DNA of 41,273 bases from Comamonadaceae bacterium (GTDB taxonomy: Bacteria > Pseudomonadota > Gammaproteobacteria > Burkholderiales > Burkholderiaceae_C), in the NCBI GenBank assembly GCA_003599455.1, contig QZKF01000068.1, forward strand, positions 1 through 41,273, read 5' to 3'. Below the pieces are notes generated by a model, which did no database searches, was not told the origin of the DNA, and saw nothing but the letters and a program-made list of their open reading frames with translations. Every line of letters starts with the position of its first letter. The first letter of the stretch is position 1. Made by a program: the position numbers and the translations under genes. Shown here one piece after another: positions 1 to 9,058 of the stretch.

Positions 1-642
1 CGCCACCTGCCGCTCCGGCGTGGGGCTCCAGGTCTTGCGCAAGGCCGGAGCCGCCGGAATGTTCAGCGACGGTTCGTTCAGTGACTGGGCTTGCGGCACC
101 CGGGATGCCATGGGGTTCGGCAAGGGACTGGGCTCGGTTTCGTCGTACTGGGCCTTGCGCTGCCGAACGGCGGCGTCCGGCACGGCAGGCGCCGCGGGCG
201 CGTCCTTGGCCTTGGATGCCGCGCCACCGGGGCTGTGCGCGCCGGTGTTCAGGCCCGAGCCGGTGCTGACCAGGGAGTCCGGTCCCTTGGTCTTCCACCA
301 CTGCATCGACATCTGGGCTTCGATTTCGTCGATCTTCTTCAGGGTCTCGGCGCGGTCGTCCGGCTTGGACGGCAGGCTGCTCTGGAAGAACGACGGGCGC
401 ATGCCCGGCCCCTCGACCCCGGTGCCCTCGCGGCTGCGGATCTTGCGCAGCATGTCGAACTCGCGCTTGCGCACGAAGTCGTTGCGCCGCTTGCGCTCGA
501 TCATTTCCTTCAACGCCGCCTTGCTGTACTCGCTTTCACGGTCGGCCGACCGCGTGTCGAGATCCGACCAGCTCGTGGTCGGATGGCGCACGAACTTCAC
601 CACTTTGGACAGGAAGCCGCCGTTGGAGTCGTCCTTGGACAT
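1..642 (-). CDS. N-terminal part of an unidentified protein, cut by the window edge
   Basis: The minus strand is open from an ATG at 642-640 to the window edge (214 codons, no stop seen). The first ~75 residues are basic and look like an ordered, helical block; motifs include SKVVKFVRHPTTSWSDLD, ALKEMIERKRRNDFVRKRE and MLRKI. A second conserved-looking block (RPSFFQSSLPSKPDD, KKIDEIEAQMSMQWW) follows, then a Pro/Ala/Ser-rich stretch that looks disordered. There is no signal peptide or membrane segment. It lies about 50 bp downstream of dksA on the same strand and may be cotranscribed. From memory, similar Burkholderiales proteins beside dksA carry a C-terminal STAS domain, but that part would lie outside the window, so the function is left open. 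Confidence 0.75.
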   Translation of the reverse strand, partial: MSKDDSNGGFLSKVVKFVRHPTTSWSDLDTRSADRESEYSKAALKEMIERKRRNDFVRKREFDMLRKIRSREGTGVEGPGMRPSFFQSSLPSKPDDRAETLKKIDEIEAQMSMQWWKTKGPDSLVSTGSGLNTGAHSPGGAASKAKDAPAAPAVPDAAVRQRKAQYDETEPSPLPNPMASRVPQAQSLNEPSLNIPAAPALRKTWSPTPERQVA

Positions 643-693
643 GAGGGGTCGGTACCGGAAATGGAACTTGGGCTGGAGTGGACAGGCGAGAGA

Positions 694-1863
694 TCAGTCC
701 CCGAACATCTTCTGCTTGAGTTCCCGACGCTGCTGGGCCTCGAGCGACAGGCTGGCGGTGGGGCGGGCCATCAGGCGGCCCACGCCGATCGGTTCACCGG
801 TTTCTTCGCAGTAACCGTAGTCCCCGGAGTCGATGCGGGCAATCGCCTGTTCGATCTTCTTGAGCAATTTGCGTTCCCGGTCGCGGGTGCGAAGTTCGAG
901 CGCGTGCTCTTCTTCGATGGTGGCGCGGTCGGCCGGATCGGGCACGACCACGGTGTCTTCGCGCAGGTGCTCGGTGGTTTCACCGGCGTTGGCCAGCATG
1001 TCGGCCTTGAGCTGGGAGAGCTTGCGGCGGAAATACGCCAGCTGCAGGTCGCTCATGTACTCGCTGTCGGGCATGGCCTGCACGTCCTGGTCGGTCAGCT
1101 GATCGACCGGCATGGTTTTCCAGTTGTTGGCCCGCTTGGGGTCCTTCTGGATGGAGGATGGCACGGGAGGGGTCATTACGGCGCGTTGATTCATATGGGA
1201 AAAAGTCGCTTTGGCGGCGTCGGGGGCGTGGGTGGGCACCACCGCAGCCTGCGTCATCTGTTCCATCATGACCTTCTTGGCGGCCCGCTTGCCCAGGGGG
1301 CGCGGCGTGGGCTCCACCACGACAGGCGCCGGCGCAGCCGGGCGCTTGGCGCTGGACGATTTGGAAACAGGGGCGGCGGCAGGCGCGGCCTTGGGAACCG
1401 ATGGGATCACGGGAGATACAGCCGCTTTGGCAGCGGGCTGGGTCGTTGCTTTGGAGGCGGTCTTGACCGCCGATTTAACCGCTGGTCTGGCCGCTTTGGC
1501 GGGTGGTGGGGTCTTGACGGGAGCCGTCTTCTTGACGGCGGGCGCCTTCCTGGCCGGCGCGCTCTTGCCTGGGGGCGCCGATTTCGCCACCGGCCTGGCG
1601 GTTGCCTTCACGGCGGGCCTGGTCGCTGCCTTGCCCTTGGGGGGTGGGCTGGCTTTGGCGGTGGATCTGGAAACGGATTTCAGGGGCGCTTTGGAGGTCG
1701 TACTGGCAGCGGGTCTTGCCGCTTTGGCGGCGGGCTTGGCCGGCTTCTTCACCGCGGGCTTGGCCTTCACCGCTGAGGTCTTTTTTGCCGCCGGCGCGCG
1801 TGCCTTGGCCCCCGACGCGGCGGGTTTGCCTGATTTCGCTGTCCTGGGTGCCGGGGCTTTCAC
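694..1863 (-). CDS. dksA: DksA-family RNA polymerase-binding regulator with long Lys/Ala/Pro-rich N-terminal tail
   Basis: DksA binds the RNA polymerase secondary channel and, with ppGpp, tunes rRNA and amino-acid promoters. The last ~140 of 389 residues are a clear DksA core: the coiled-coil tip PDPADRA keeps both functional aspartates (D309, D312), followed by EEEHALELRTRDRERKLLKK and the folded finger region. The zinc finger is degenerate: of the four cysteines only C352 remains, the others being T355, S373 and A376, so it is probably zinc-independent. Residues 1 to ~190 are a low-complexity histone-H1-like tail of K, A and P, far beyond the ~150 residues usual for DksA. The start is GTG with a well-placed AGGAG (1871-1875). 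The upstream minus-strand gene is a CobW-type metal GTPase 312 bp away. Confidence 0.93.
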   Translation of the reverse strand: MKAPAPRTAKSGKPAASGAKARAPAAKKTSAVKAKPAVKKPAKPAAKAARPAASTTSKAPLKSVSRSTAKASPPPKGKAATRPAVKATARPVAKSAPPGKSAPARKAPAVKKTAPVKTPPPAKAARPAVKSAVKTASKATTQPAAKAAVSPVIPSVPKAAPAAAPVSKSSSAKRPAAPAPVVVEPTPRPLGKRAAKKVMMEQMTQAAVVPTHAPDAAKATFSHMNQRAVMTPPVPSSIQKDPKRANNWKTMPVDQLTDQDVQAMPDSEYMSDLQLAYFRRKLSQLKADMLANAGETTEHLREDTVVVPDPADRATIEEEHALELRTRDRERKLLKKIEQAIARIDSGDYGYCEETGEPIGVGRLMARPTASLSLEAQQRRELKQKMFGD

Positions 1864-1870
1864 AAAGGGT

Positions 1871-1875
1871 CTCCT
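1871..1875 (-). promoter_or_regulatory. Ribosome binding site supporting the dksA GTG start
   Basis: AGGAG on the minus strand lies seven bases before the GTG at 1863. It supports translation of the whole Lys/Ala/Pro-rich tail rather than initiation at an internal ATG near the DksA core. Confidence 0.6.
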
Positions 1876-1962
1876 CTCAGTGCCTGACGAAGCGGGATCT
1901 CGGGCGGTGCGCTTCTGCGGGCCAAGGCCCGAGGAGCTTCACGGTGGGCCGCCGGATGCGAC

Positions 1963-1968
1963 GTTATA
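1963..1968 (-). promoter_or_regulatory. Possible -10 element for dksA
   Basis: TATAAC on the minus strand, about 100 bp before the dksA GTG, is the best -10 match in the dksA-cobW gap. No good -35 hexamer sits 16-18 bp upstream (the bases there read roughly CCAGAG), so it would need an activator or be a weak promoter. Confidence 0.3.
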
Positions 1969-2054
1969 CCCTCATTGCCGAACGGCTCTGGAGGCCGGTC
2001 GACAACCGCCTCTCGATGCGGCCGGCCGGTCAACTTGGGCCGCGATTGTAACGA

Positions 2055-2089
2055 GCCCGGTGCCGGCGCCCCGGATTGATGCACCGGGC
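2055..2089 (-). terminator. Inverted repeat after the CobW gene, possible terminator; rest of the gap has little else
   Basis: The gap between dksA and the CobW gene (1864-2175) holds no convincing gene. GCCCGGTGC (2055-2063) and GCACCGGGC (2081-2089) form a perfect 9-bp stem with a GC-rich 17-base loop. It lies 87 bp past the CobW stop on the minus strand. No U-run follows, so it may be a Rho-dependent end or a processing hairpin. Apart from this and a -10-like element nearer dksA, I see nothing structured here. Confidence 0.35.
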
Positions 2090-2175
2090 GACCGAGCTGC
2101 CGTTGGGGAAGCGAGACAAACGACACGGTGGGATCCAGCTTGAACACACAGGAGCGGGTTCAGGGTCCCGGCCCC

Positions 2176-3252
2176 TCAGGCCAGGCTCTGGTCCAGACCC
2201 TGCACCAGGATGTCCTTGGGCAGGTCGATGCCGATGAACACCATCTTGCTGGTGCGCGGCTCGCCATCGGCCCAGGCCGGGCCGAGGTCGCTGCCCATGA
2301 GCTGGTGCACGCCCTGGAAGATCACCTTGCGGTCGGTGCCCTGCATGTGGAGCACGCCCTTGTAGCGCAGCATGCGCGGGCCGTACACCTGCACGATGGC
2401 GCCCAGAAAGTCTTCGAGCTTCTCCGGGCTGAACGGCCGGGTGGCGCGGTAGACGAAGCTCTTCACATCGTCGTCGTGATGGTGGTGGTGACCATGACCG
2501 CCGTGGTCGTGCTGGTGCGACGGGTGGTCGCAGTGCTCGCCGTGGTCGTGGTCGTGGTGCTCATGGTCGTGGTGCTCATGGTCGTGGTCGTCGTCGGCCT
2601 TGAGGAAGTCGGGGTCGATGTCGAGCTTGGCGTTGAGGTTGAAGCCGCGCAGGTCGAACACCTCCTTGAGCGCGACCTCGCCGAAATGCACCGGACGCAT
2701 GGGTGCGCGCGGGTTCATGTGCTTGAGGCGGTGCGTCAGCGCGCCGAGGTCTTCGGCGCTCACCAGGTCTGCCTTGCTGATGAAGATCTGGTCGGCGAAG
2801 CCCACCTGGCGGCGCGCTTCCTGGCGGTCGTTGAGCTGATCGGCCGCGTGCTTGGCGTCCACCAGGGTGAGGATGGAGTCCAGCAGGTACTGTTCGGCGA
2901 TCTCGTCGTCCATGAAGAAGGTCTGCGCCACCGGTCCCGGGTCGGCCAGGCCGGTGGTCTCGATCACCACGCGGTCGAAGTCGAGCTCGCCCTTGCGCTT
3001 CTTCTGCGCCAGGTCCTGCAGCGTGGCGCGCAGGTCGTCGCGGATGGTGCAGCAGATGCAGCCGTTGCTCATCTGGATGATGTTTTCCTGGGTGTCGGCC
3101 ACCAGGATTTCGTTGTCGATGTTTTCTTCACCGAACTCGTTCTCCACCACCGCGATCTTCTGGCCGTGCGCCTCGCTGAGCACGCGCTTGAGCAGCGTGG
3201 TTTTTCCCGAGCCCAGGAAGCCGGTGAGGATGGTGGCGGGAATGAGTGACAT
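2176..3252 (-). CDS. CobW/COG0523-family GTPase with His-rich metal-binding insert
   Basis: COG0523 proteins are G3E GTPases that act as metal chaperones (Zn, Co or Ni). The 358-residue protein has a Walker A motif GFLGSGKTTL (residues 11-20), the diagnostic metal site GCICC (C65, C67, C68), an ETTGLADP switch region, a SKAD base-recognition motif and a C-terminal CobW_C domain. Between the domains, residues 223-259 hold 20 histidines in 37 positions, typical of metal storage or sensing. I chose the ATG at 3252; a GTG three codons upstream (3261) is possible, and neither has a strong ribosome site. It precedes dksA on the same strand but with a 312-bp gap. The metal is not determinable by sequence, though Zn is favoured by the CxCC/His combination. 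Confidence 0.9.
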   Translation of the reverse strand: MSLIPATILTGFLGSGKTTLLKRVLSEAHGQKIAVVENEFGEENIDNEILVADTQENIIQMSNGCICCTIRDDLRATLQDLAQKKRKGELDFDRVVIETTGLADPGPVAQTFFMDDEIAEQYLLDSILTLVDAKHAADQLNDRQEARRQVGFADQIFISKADLVSAEDLGALTHRLKHMNPRAPMRPVHFGEVALKEVFDLRGFNLNAKLDIDPDFLKADDDHDHEHHDHEHHDHDHGEHCDHPSHQHDHGGHGHHHHHDDDVKSFVYRATRPFSPEKLEDFLGAIVQVYGPRMLRYKGVLHMQGTDRKVIFQGVHQLMGSDLGPAWADGEPRTSKMVFIGIDLPKDILVQGLDQSLA

Positions 3253-3320
3253 GGCGGGCACGTACCGTTCGAAGGGTGGTGAATGGGCAACCCGGTAGTG
3301 TATGCCAGCCCCGCCCTTTG

Positions 3321-3336
3321 TGCCCCTTTCGGGGCA
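3321..3336 (-). terminator. Small GNRA-type hairpin after the DsrE-like gene
   Basis: On the minus strand TGCCCC-GAAA-GGGGCA forms a 6-bp stem with a GAAA tetraloop, 12 bp past the stop of the DsrE-like gene. No U-run follows, so termination is only suggested. Confidence 0.3.
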
Positions 3337-3347
3337 TGCGCCAGGAC

Positions 3348-3788
3348 TCAGGGACGCAGGTAGGCGTGGCCCTCGCGCGCCTGCAGACGCGCCACCTCGG
3401 CCACACCGGAAGGCACGACCTTGGCTTCCATGGCGACCTTGGCCGGGTCGATGTTGCGCGCCACCAGGGTGTTGTTGCAGACGCGGAACTCCACGCCCTT
3501 GGCCGCAAGGTCGCCGATGGCGCCGGCGAACGACTGGCCAGCCGTGTTGTTGGCGCCATCGAGCAGGAAATCGATGCCCGCGCCGTGCGTCACCACGACG
3601 ATCTTCGCCGTGGGATCGGCGGCGAGGTGGTTGCGGATGTTGCCGATGGCGCGCGAGGCCTGGGGTATGCCTTCGCTCATGTGATAGACCACCTTGATGG
3701 CGGGCTGCGCCTGAGCGTGCGCCTGCAATGAAGTGGCGAGCACCGCGCCGAGTAGCAGGGTCTTGAGGGCGGTGATGAACTTGAGCAT
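3348..3788 (-). CDS. Secreted DsrE/DsrF-like family protein
   Basis: This is a 146-residue protein starting at the ATG at 3788, preceded by GGAGA. Residues 1 to ~25 form a Sec signal peptide ending in an A-H-A-Q-A type site, so the mature protein should be periplasmic. The mature part fits the small alpha/beta DsrE fold: VVYHMSEG, then KIVVVTHGAGIDFLLDGA, then GVEFRVCNNTLVARN. It has one cysteine (in RVCNNTL) at the position where sulfur-relay relatives carry the active cysteine. DsrE-type proteins carry sulfur or are of unknown role; exported versions are common in Comamonadaceae and have no established function. It lies alone between xerC and the CobW gene, with short gaps on the same strand. 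Confidence 0.8.
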   Translation of the reverse strand: MLKFITALKTLLLGAVLATSLQAHAQAQPAIKVVYHMSEGIPQASRAIGNIRNHLAADPTAKIVVVTHGAGIDFLLDGANNTAGQSFAGAIGDLAAKGVEFRVCNNTLVARNIDPAKVAMEAKVVPSGVAEVARLQAREGHAYLRP

Positions 3789-3871
3789 GGCGGTCTCCAG
3801 GGTCGGTGGTCTTGGCCGGGGCGGGAAGGGAGCACGCATCCTACAGGCAATGCCCGGGATGTGGTCGGTGC

Positions 3872-4891
3872 TCAGCGGTGGCGCGGGGCACGCGGCGCCG
3901 GCGCGGCGGGTGCGCCCGGCTCGGGCGTTCCTGCCTCGGCCTCGGGCGCCTGCCCTGTGCGCGTGTGGGCGCGGGGGTGTGCCGCGTCGTACACCTGTGC
4001 GAGGTGCTGGAAGTCAAGCCGGGTATAGACCTGCGTGGTGCTGATGCTGACGTGGCCGAGCAATTCCTGCACCGCGCGCAGGTCGCCGCTGGACTGCAGC
4101 ACGTGGCTGGCGAACGAGTGCCGCAGCATGTGCGGGTGCACCGGCGTGGCCAGCCCGGCCAGCAGCGAGCGGCGCTTGAGCCGCACACGGATGTGTTGCG
4201 GTGTGAGGCGCTGGCCGCGCGAGCCGATGAACAGCGCCGGGTCTTCACCGGCCCAGGCGCCACGCAGCTCCAGCCAGCGCGCCAGCGCCGCGAGCGCCTG
4301 GCGCCCCACCGGCACGCTGCGGCGCTTGGCGCCCTTGCCCAGCACATGGGCCTCGCCGTCCTGCGCGTCGATCCAGCCGCGCGCGCGGCCGCTGGCCACC
4401 ACATCGAGCCCCACCAGTTCGCCGATGCGCAGGCCGCAGCCGTACAGGAGCTCGGTGATGCAGGCGTCGCGCGCCTCCAGCGCGGGGTCGTCCGCCGCCT
4501 CGTGGTGGGACGCGAGCCGCACCGACTCGTCCACGCCCAGCGCCTTGGGCAGCGGCTTGCCGGCCTTGGGCGCGCGCACGTCCTGCACCGGGTTGTGGCC
4601 GATCAGGCCCTGGCGACCGAGCCACACATAGAAGCCGCGCCAGCCCGAGAGGATGAGCGCGATGCCGCGTGCGCTGCGCCCGGCGCCGTGCATCTGCGCC
4701 ACCCAGCGCCGCATGTGCGGGTTCTGCACCGCCGTGAGGGCCACGCCCGCCTCGCGCGCCTGGGCCGCGAGTTTCTCCAGATCAAGCGTGTACAGCGCGA
4801 CCGTGCGCTCGGCCAGGCGCTTTTCCACGCGCACGTGGTTCAGGTAGGCCTGCACCAGCGCGGCGTCGTCGGCGCTGGTGAGCGGGTTCAT
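3872..4891 (-). CDS. xerC: Tyrosine recombinase XerC
   Basis: XerC acts with XerD at dif to resolve chromosome dimers. The 339-residue protein has an N-terminal SAM-like core-binding domain (to ~105) and the catalytic domain with all expected residues: R155 (GLRIGEL), K186 (GKGAK), H254 and R257 (HPHMLRH), H280 (LLGH) and nucleophile Y289 (QVYTR). The last ~30 residues are a Pro/Ala-rich tail with no obvious role. Its ATG overlaps the DUF484 stop by four bases (ATGA), so translation is coupled, and dapF lies just upstream: the conserved dapF-DUF484-xerC order marks this as the housekeeping recombinase and not a phage or integron integrase. Confidence 0.95.
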   Translation of the reverse strand: MNPLTSADDAALVQAYLNHVRVEKRLAERTVALYTLDLEKLAAQAREAGVALTAVQNPHMRRWVAQMHGAGRSARGIALILSGWRGFYVWLGRQGLIGHNPVQDVRAPKAGKPLPKALGVDESVRLASHHEAADDPALEARDACITELLYGCGLRIGELVGLDVVASGRARGWIDAQDGEAHVLGKGAKRRSVPVGRQALAALARWLELRGAWAGEDPALFIGSRGQRLTPQHIRVRLKRRSLLAGLATPVHPHMLRHSFASHVLQSSGDLRAVQELLGHVSISTTQVYTRLDFQHLAQVYDAAHPRAHTRTGQAPEAEAGTPEPGAPAAPAPRAPRHR

Positions 4892-5568
4892 GGGCGCAGA
4901 CGGGAGAGTGCGGCGCTGGTGAGTTCGCCGATGCGCTCCAGGAAATCGGTGCCCATGTCGGAGGCGAAGCGCTGGGTGTCGGACGAGGCCAGCACCAGCA
5001 GGCCGAAGGCCTGGGGCGCGATGCCCACACGCAGCGGGATCAGGGCCAGCGAGGCGGCCGAGGCCGGGTCGACCAGCCATTGCGCGGCCTCCAGCCCGGG
5101 GTTGGCACCGCAATAGGGCCGCATGAGCGAGGAGGCAAAGGCCTTCACGTCCTCGCTCGCACCCTGGGCAAATGGTTCGTCGGTGAACTCGGGCGCCACG
5201 TCCCAGACCTTGATCGCCACCTGCGGCACCAGGAACTGTTCGGCGATCGCGCTCGTGGCCACCGTCGGCAGATCGCGCGCCTCGCGCGTGAGCAGCAGCT
5301 CGCGCGTCCAGCGCTGCAGCTTGTCGGCGATGGTGGTGTTCTCGTTGCCGTGGCGGATCATCTCGGCGCCCTTGAGCTCCAGACTGCGGATCTTCTCGCG
5401 CAGCATCTCGGCCTGGCGCTCCTGCAGGCTCACCGCGCGCTGGCCGTGCGGGCTGGTCAGCTGCACGGCGGCCAGCAGGGCAGCGTGGCGCTCGAAAAAG
5501 TCGGGCGTGTTGACCAGGTAATTGGCAATGTCGTCTTCGGTGATGGGCGGGATGTTGTTGGCGTTCAT
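4888..5568 (-). CDS. DUF484 family protein
   Basis: This 226-residue protein has DUF484 features: the N-terminal segment DIANYLVNTPDFFERHAALL, then a coiled-coil stretch (LQERQAEMLREKIRSLELKG), then a GAF-like alpha/beta domain (residues ~95-225) with ALIPLRVG and FGLLVLASSD. The role is unknown; the family is almost always found between dapF and xerC. The start is set by the ATG at 5568, which matches the family's conserved N terminus. The open frame extends upstream into dapF but that part is not protein-like. The four-base overlap with xerC implies one mRNA. Confidence 0.9.
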   Translation of the reverse strand: MNANNIPPITEDDIANYLVNTPDFFERHAALLAAVQLTSPHGQRAVSLQERQAEMLREKIRSLELKGAEMIRHGNENTTIADKLQRWTRELLLTREARDLPTVATSAIAEQFLVPQVAIKVWDVAPEFTDEPFAQGASEDVKAFASSLMRPYCGANPGLEAAQWLVDPASAASLALIPLRVGIAPQAFGLLVLASSDTQRFASDMGTDFLERIGELTSAALSRLRP

Positions 5569-5594
5569 GGTGTGTGCGTGAGCGGTGGCCAGGG

Positions 5595-6470
5595 TCAGGC
5601 GAGATCGGGAATATCGATTTCGCCGTCGAAAACGGAGGTGGCCGGGCCGGTCATGAGGACCGGGCGGTCGTGGCGCGGGCTGTCCTGCCATTCGATGGTC
5701 AGCACGCCGCCACGGGTGTGCACGTCGACGCGCGCATCAAGCAGGCCCAGGCGGATGCCGGCGACCACCGCGGCGCAGGCACCGGTGCCGCAGGCCAGCG
5801 TCTCGCCGGCGCCGCGCTCGTAGACGCGCAGGCGCACCTCGCCGCGGCCCACCACCTGCAGAAACCCGGCGTTCACGCGCTGGGGGAAGCGCTCGTGCGA
5901 TTCGATCCACGGGCCCCAGGCCTGCACCGAGGCGGTCTGCACGTCGTCGACCAGCAGCACCGCGTGCGGGTTGCCCATGGACAGCACGGCCACCGGCACA
6001 TCGCCCGCATAGGGCAGCGCGAGCGGCCAGCGCTCGAAGCCCCCCATGGGCTCGGGCGTGAGACCCTCGGCGTTGAACGGCACGCGGTCGAGCGCGAACA
6101 CCGGCGGGCCCATGTCCACGGTGACGCGGCCGTCGGCGTGCATCTTCAGTTCGAGTTCGCCGTTGGGCACCTTCACGCGCAGCGGGTTGCGCGCGCTCAG
6201 GCCCTTGTCGTGCACATAGCGCACGAAGCAGCGCGCGCCGTTGCCGCACTGCTCCACCTCGCCGCCGTCGGCGTTGTGGATCACGTATTCGAAGTCCAGC
6301 CCGGGCCCGGGCGACGGCCGCACGCTCAGGATCTGGTCGGCGCCGACGCCGAAATGGCGATCGGCCAGGAAGCGGTACTGGGCCGCGCTCAGGCCCAGTC
6401 GGCCTCGCGTCTCGTCGAGCACGACGAAGTCGTTGCCCGCGCCCTGCATCTTGGTGAAGCGGATGTGCAT
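5595..6470 (-). CDS. dapF: Diaminopimelate epimerase
   Basis: DapF interconverts LL- and meso-diaminopimelate, the last steps to lysine and peptidoglycan precursor, without cofactor. The 291-residue protein has the two catalytic cysteines in their signatures: C75 in EQCGNGARC and C227 in [10 protein letters not shown], and the N-terminal [13 protein letters not shown] motif. The length matches the family. The ATG at 6470 is the family start; an upstream in-frame extension to 6641 is not conserved-looking and runs into the divergent operon's control region. It heads the minus-strand dapF-DUF484-xerC unit. Confidence 0.97.
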   Translation of the reverse strand: MHIRFTKMQGAGNDFVVLDETRGRLGLSAAQYRFLADRHFGVGADQILSVRPSPGPGLDFEYVIHNADGGEVEQCGNGARCFVRYVHDKGLSARNPLRVKVPNGELELKMHADGRVTVDMGPPVFALDRVPFNAEGLTPEPMGGFERWPLALPYAGDVPVAVLSMGNPHAVLLVDDVQTASVQAWGPWIESHERFPQRVNAGFLQVVGRGEVRLRVYERGAGETLACGTGACAAVVAGIRLGLLDARVDVHTRGGVLTIEWQDSPRHDRPVLMTGPATSVFDGEIDIPDLA

Positions 6471-6577
6471 GGCGCCGATTATCCGTCCACACCGGTGCGC
6501 ACCGCGCTGGCGCGTGGCCGCAGGCTGGTGCGTCAGCCCGGCCGTCGACGCATGGTGCGCACAAACCGGGTGCGGTT

Positions 6578-6608
6578 TTGTATGCAATCGGCCGGAAATT
6601 GCGTACAG
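6578..6608 (+). promoter_or_regulatory. Paired YTGTAYGCAA sites, candidate GntR operator
   Basis: TTGTATGCAA (6578-6587) and, on the other strand, CTGTACGCAA (6599-6608) share the form YTGTAYGCAA. They face each other with centres 21 bp apart, two helical turns. The form resembles the TTGTATACAA type of site bound by FCD-class GntR regulators, and such a regulator is the fourth gene downstream of the importer ATPase. A third partial copy TATGCAA lies at 6635-6641, just before the start codon of the operon. The gap also has to hold the divergent dapF promoter. No clear -35/-10 pair could be assigned. Confidence 0.45.
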
Positions 6609-6652
6609 CGCAGGAAAAAGCAGCTGGCACGGCTTATGCAAATGGCAGTGGC

Positions 6653-7687
<1,035 letters not shown>

Positions 7688-7743
7688 GACGCGCCCGGGC
7701 CTTTCCCGTTTTCCCAACCACCCCCGCACCGCAGGAGATTCCC

Positions 7744-9036
7744 ATGTCGCACACCGATCACGAGCCCGCCACCCCCGCCCCGACGGGCCTGAGCCGCCGC
7801 AGCCTGCTGCAAGGCACCGCCGGCATGGCCGGCATCCTGGCCACCGGCATGGCGCCTGCCGTGCACGCGCAGGAAAAAATCGTGCTGCGTTACCTGGGCA
7901 CCGCGGTGAACCAGGACAAGGCGATCGCCGAGAAGTTCAAGGCCGACACCGGCATCGAGATCCAGTACGTGGCGGTGACCACCGACGACGTGACCAAGCG
8001 CGCCGTGACCGCGCCCAACAGCTTCGACCTGATCGACACCGAGTACTTCTCGCTCAAGAAGATCGTGCCCACCGGCAACCTCAAGGGCATCGACACGAAG
8101 AAGATCAAGAACGCCGACAAGATCACCCCGCTGTTCACCACCGGCAGCGTGGCCGGCAAGGCGGTGGGCGACCAGGGCACGGCGCCCAAGAAGGTGATCT
8201 TCCTGGAAGGCGAGAAGAGCAAGGCCTTCGCCAAGTCGCCCACGCAGTTCATGAGCCTGATCCCCACCGTGTACAACGCCGACACGCTGGGCATCCGCCC
8301 CGACCTGATCAAGCGCCCCATCAGCTCCTGGGCCGAGCTGCTCAACCCCGAGTTCAAGGGCAAGGCCGCGATCCTGAACATCCCGTCCATCGGCATCATG
8401 GACGCGGCCATGGTGGTCGAGGCCATGGGCCTCTACAAGTACCCGGACAAGGGGAACATGACCAAGAAGGAAATCGACCTCACGATCAAGACCCTGATCG
8501 AGGCCAAGAAAGCCGGCCAGTTCCGCGCGCTGTGGAAGGACTTCAACGAGTCGGTCAACCTGATGGCCTCGGGCGAGGTGGTGATCCAGTCGATGTGGAG
8601 CCCGGCCGTGACCGCCGTGCGCACCAAGGGCATCGCCTGCAACTTCCAGCCGCTGAAAGAGGGATACCGCGCCTGGGCCGCCGGCTTCGGCCTGCCGGCC
8701 ACGCTCAGCGGCAGGAAGCTCGACGGCGCCTACGAGTTCATCAACTGGTTCCTCGACGGCTGGGCCGGCGCCTACCTGAACCGCCAGGGTTACTACAGCG
8801 CCGTGCTCGACACCGCCAAGGCGAAGATGGAAGCCTACGAGTGGGCCTACTGGATGGAGGGCAAGCCCGCCTCGCAGGACATCAAGAGCCCCAACGGCGA
8901 CGTGCTGGCCAAGGCCGGCGCGGTGCGCGACGGCGGCAGCTACGAAGCGCGCATGGGTGGTATCGCCTGCTGGAACGCGGTGATGGACGAGAACGAGTAC
9001 ATGGTCCGCAAGTGGAATGAGTTCGTCGCGGCCTGA
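7744..9036 (+). CDS. ABC transporter substrate-binding protein, polyamine-type, Tat-exported
   Basis: This 430-residue periplasmic binding protein has a twin-arginine signal: LSRRSLLQG at residues ~16-24, a hydrophobic stretch, and a cleavage region ending in VHAQ. The mature part is a two-lobed binding protein of the PotD/extracellular solute-binding class, with IVLRYLGTAVNQ at its start, TPEFxxKxA-like LLNPEFKGKAAILNIP, and a conserved domain-swap region SMWSPAV. It is somewhat longer than PotD (~350). Tat export suggests folding before export or a bound ligand or metal. The start has GGAG seven bases upstream. The spacing to the ATPase gene is 56 bp and to the first permease 22 bp. Confidence 0.9.
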   Translation: MSHTDHEPATPAPTGLSRRSLLQGTAGMAGILATGMAPAVHAQEKIVLRYLGTAVNQDKAIAEKFKADTGIEIQYVAVTTDDVTKRAVTAPNSFDLIDTEYFSLKKIVPTGNLKGIDTKKIKNADKITPLFTTGSVAGKAVGDQGTAPKKVIFLEGEKSKAFAKSPTQFMSLIPTVYNADTLGIRPDLIKRPISSWAELLNPEFKGKAAILNIPSIGIMDAAMVVEAMGLYKYPDKGNMTKKEIDLTIKTLIEAKKAGQFRALWKDFNESVNLMASGEVVIQSMWSPAVTAVRTKGIACNFQPLKEGYRAWAAGFGLPATLSGRKLDGAYEFINWFLDGWAGAYLNRQGYYSAVLDTAKAKMEAYEWAYWMEGKPASQDIKSPNGDVLAKAGAVRDGGSYEARMGGIACWNAVMDENEYMVRKWNEFVAA

Positions 9037-9058
9037 TTGACCTTGTCCTGAAAGCACC

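Noticed and set aside
91..1776. 561-codon plus-strand open frame, Gly/His/Arg-rich
   Set aside because: It is antisense to dksA; its composition is the mirror of the Lys/Ala/Pro repeats in dksA and it has no domain motifs.
1955..1975. GTTATA resembling half a Zur box before dksA
   Set aside because: There is no matching second arm (TATAAC) at the required distance, so zinc control is not supported from this site alone.
2128..3249. 373-codon plus-strand frame with a poly-Val stretch
   Set aside because: It is the reverse of the CobW His-rich region; the Val run comes from complementing the His codons.
3872..4891. Tyrosine recombinase as a possible phage or integron integrase
   Set aside because: The dapF-DUF484-xerC order and full XerC motifs show the chromosomal enzyme; no att sites, cassettes or phage genes are near.
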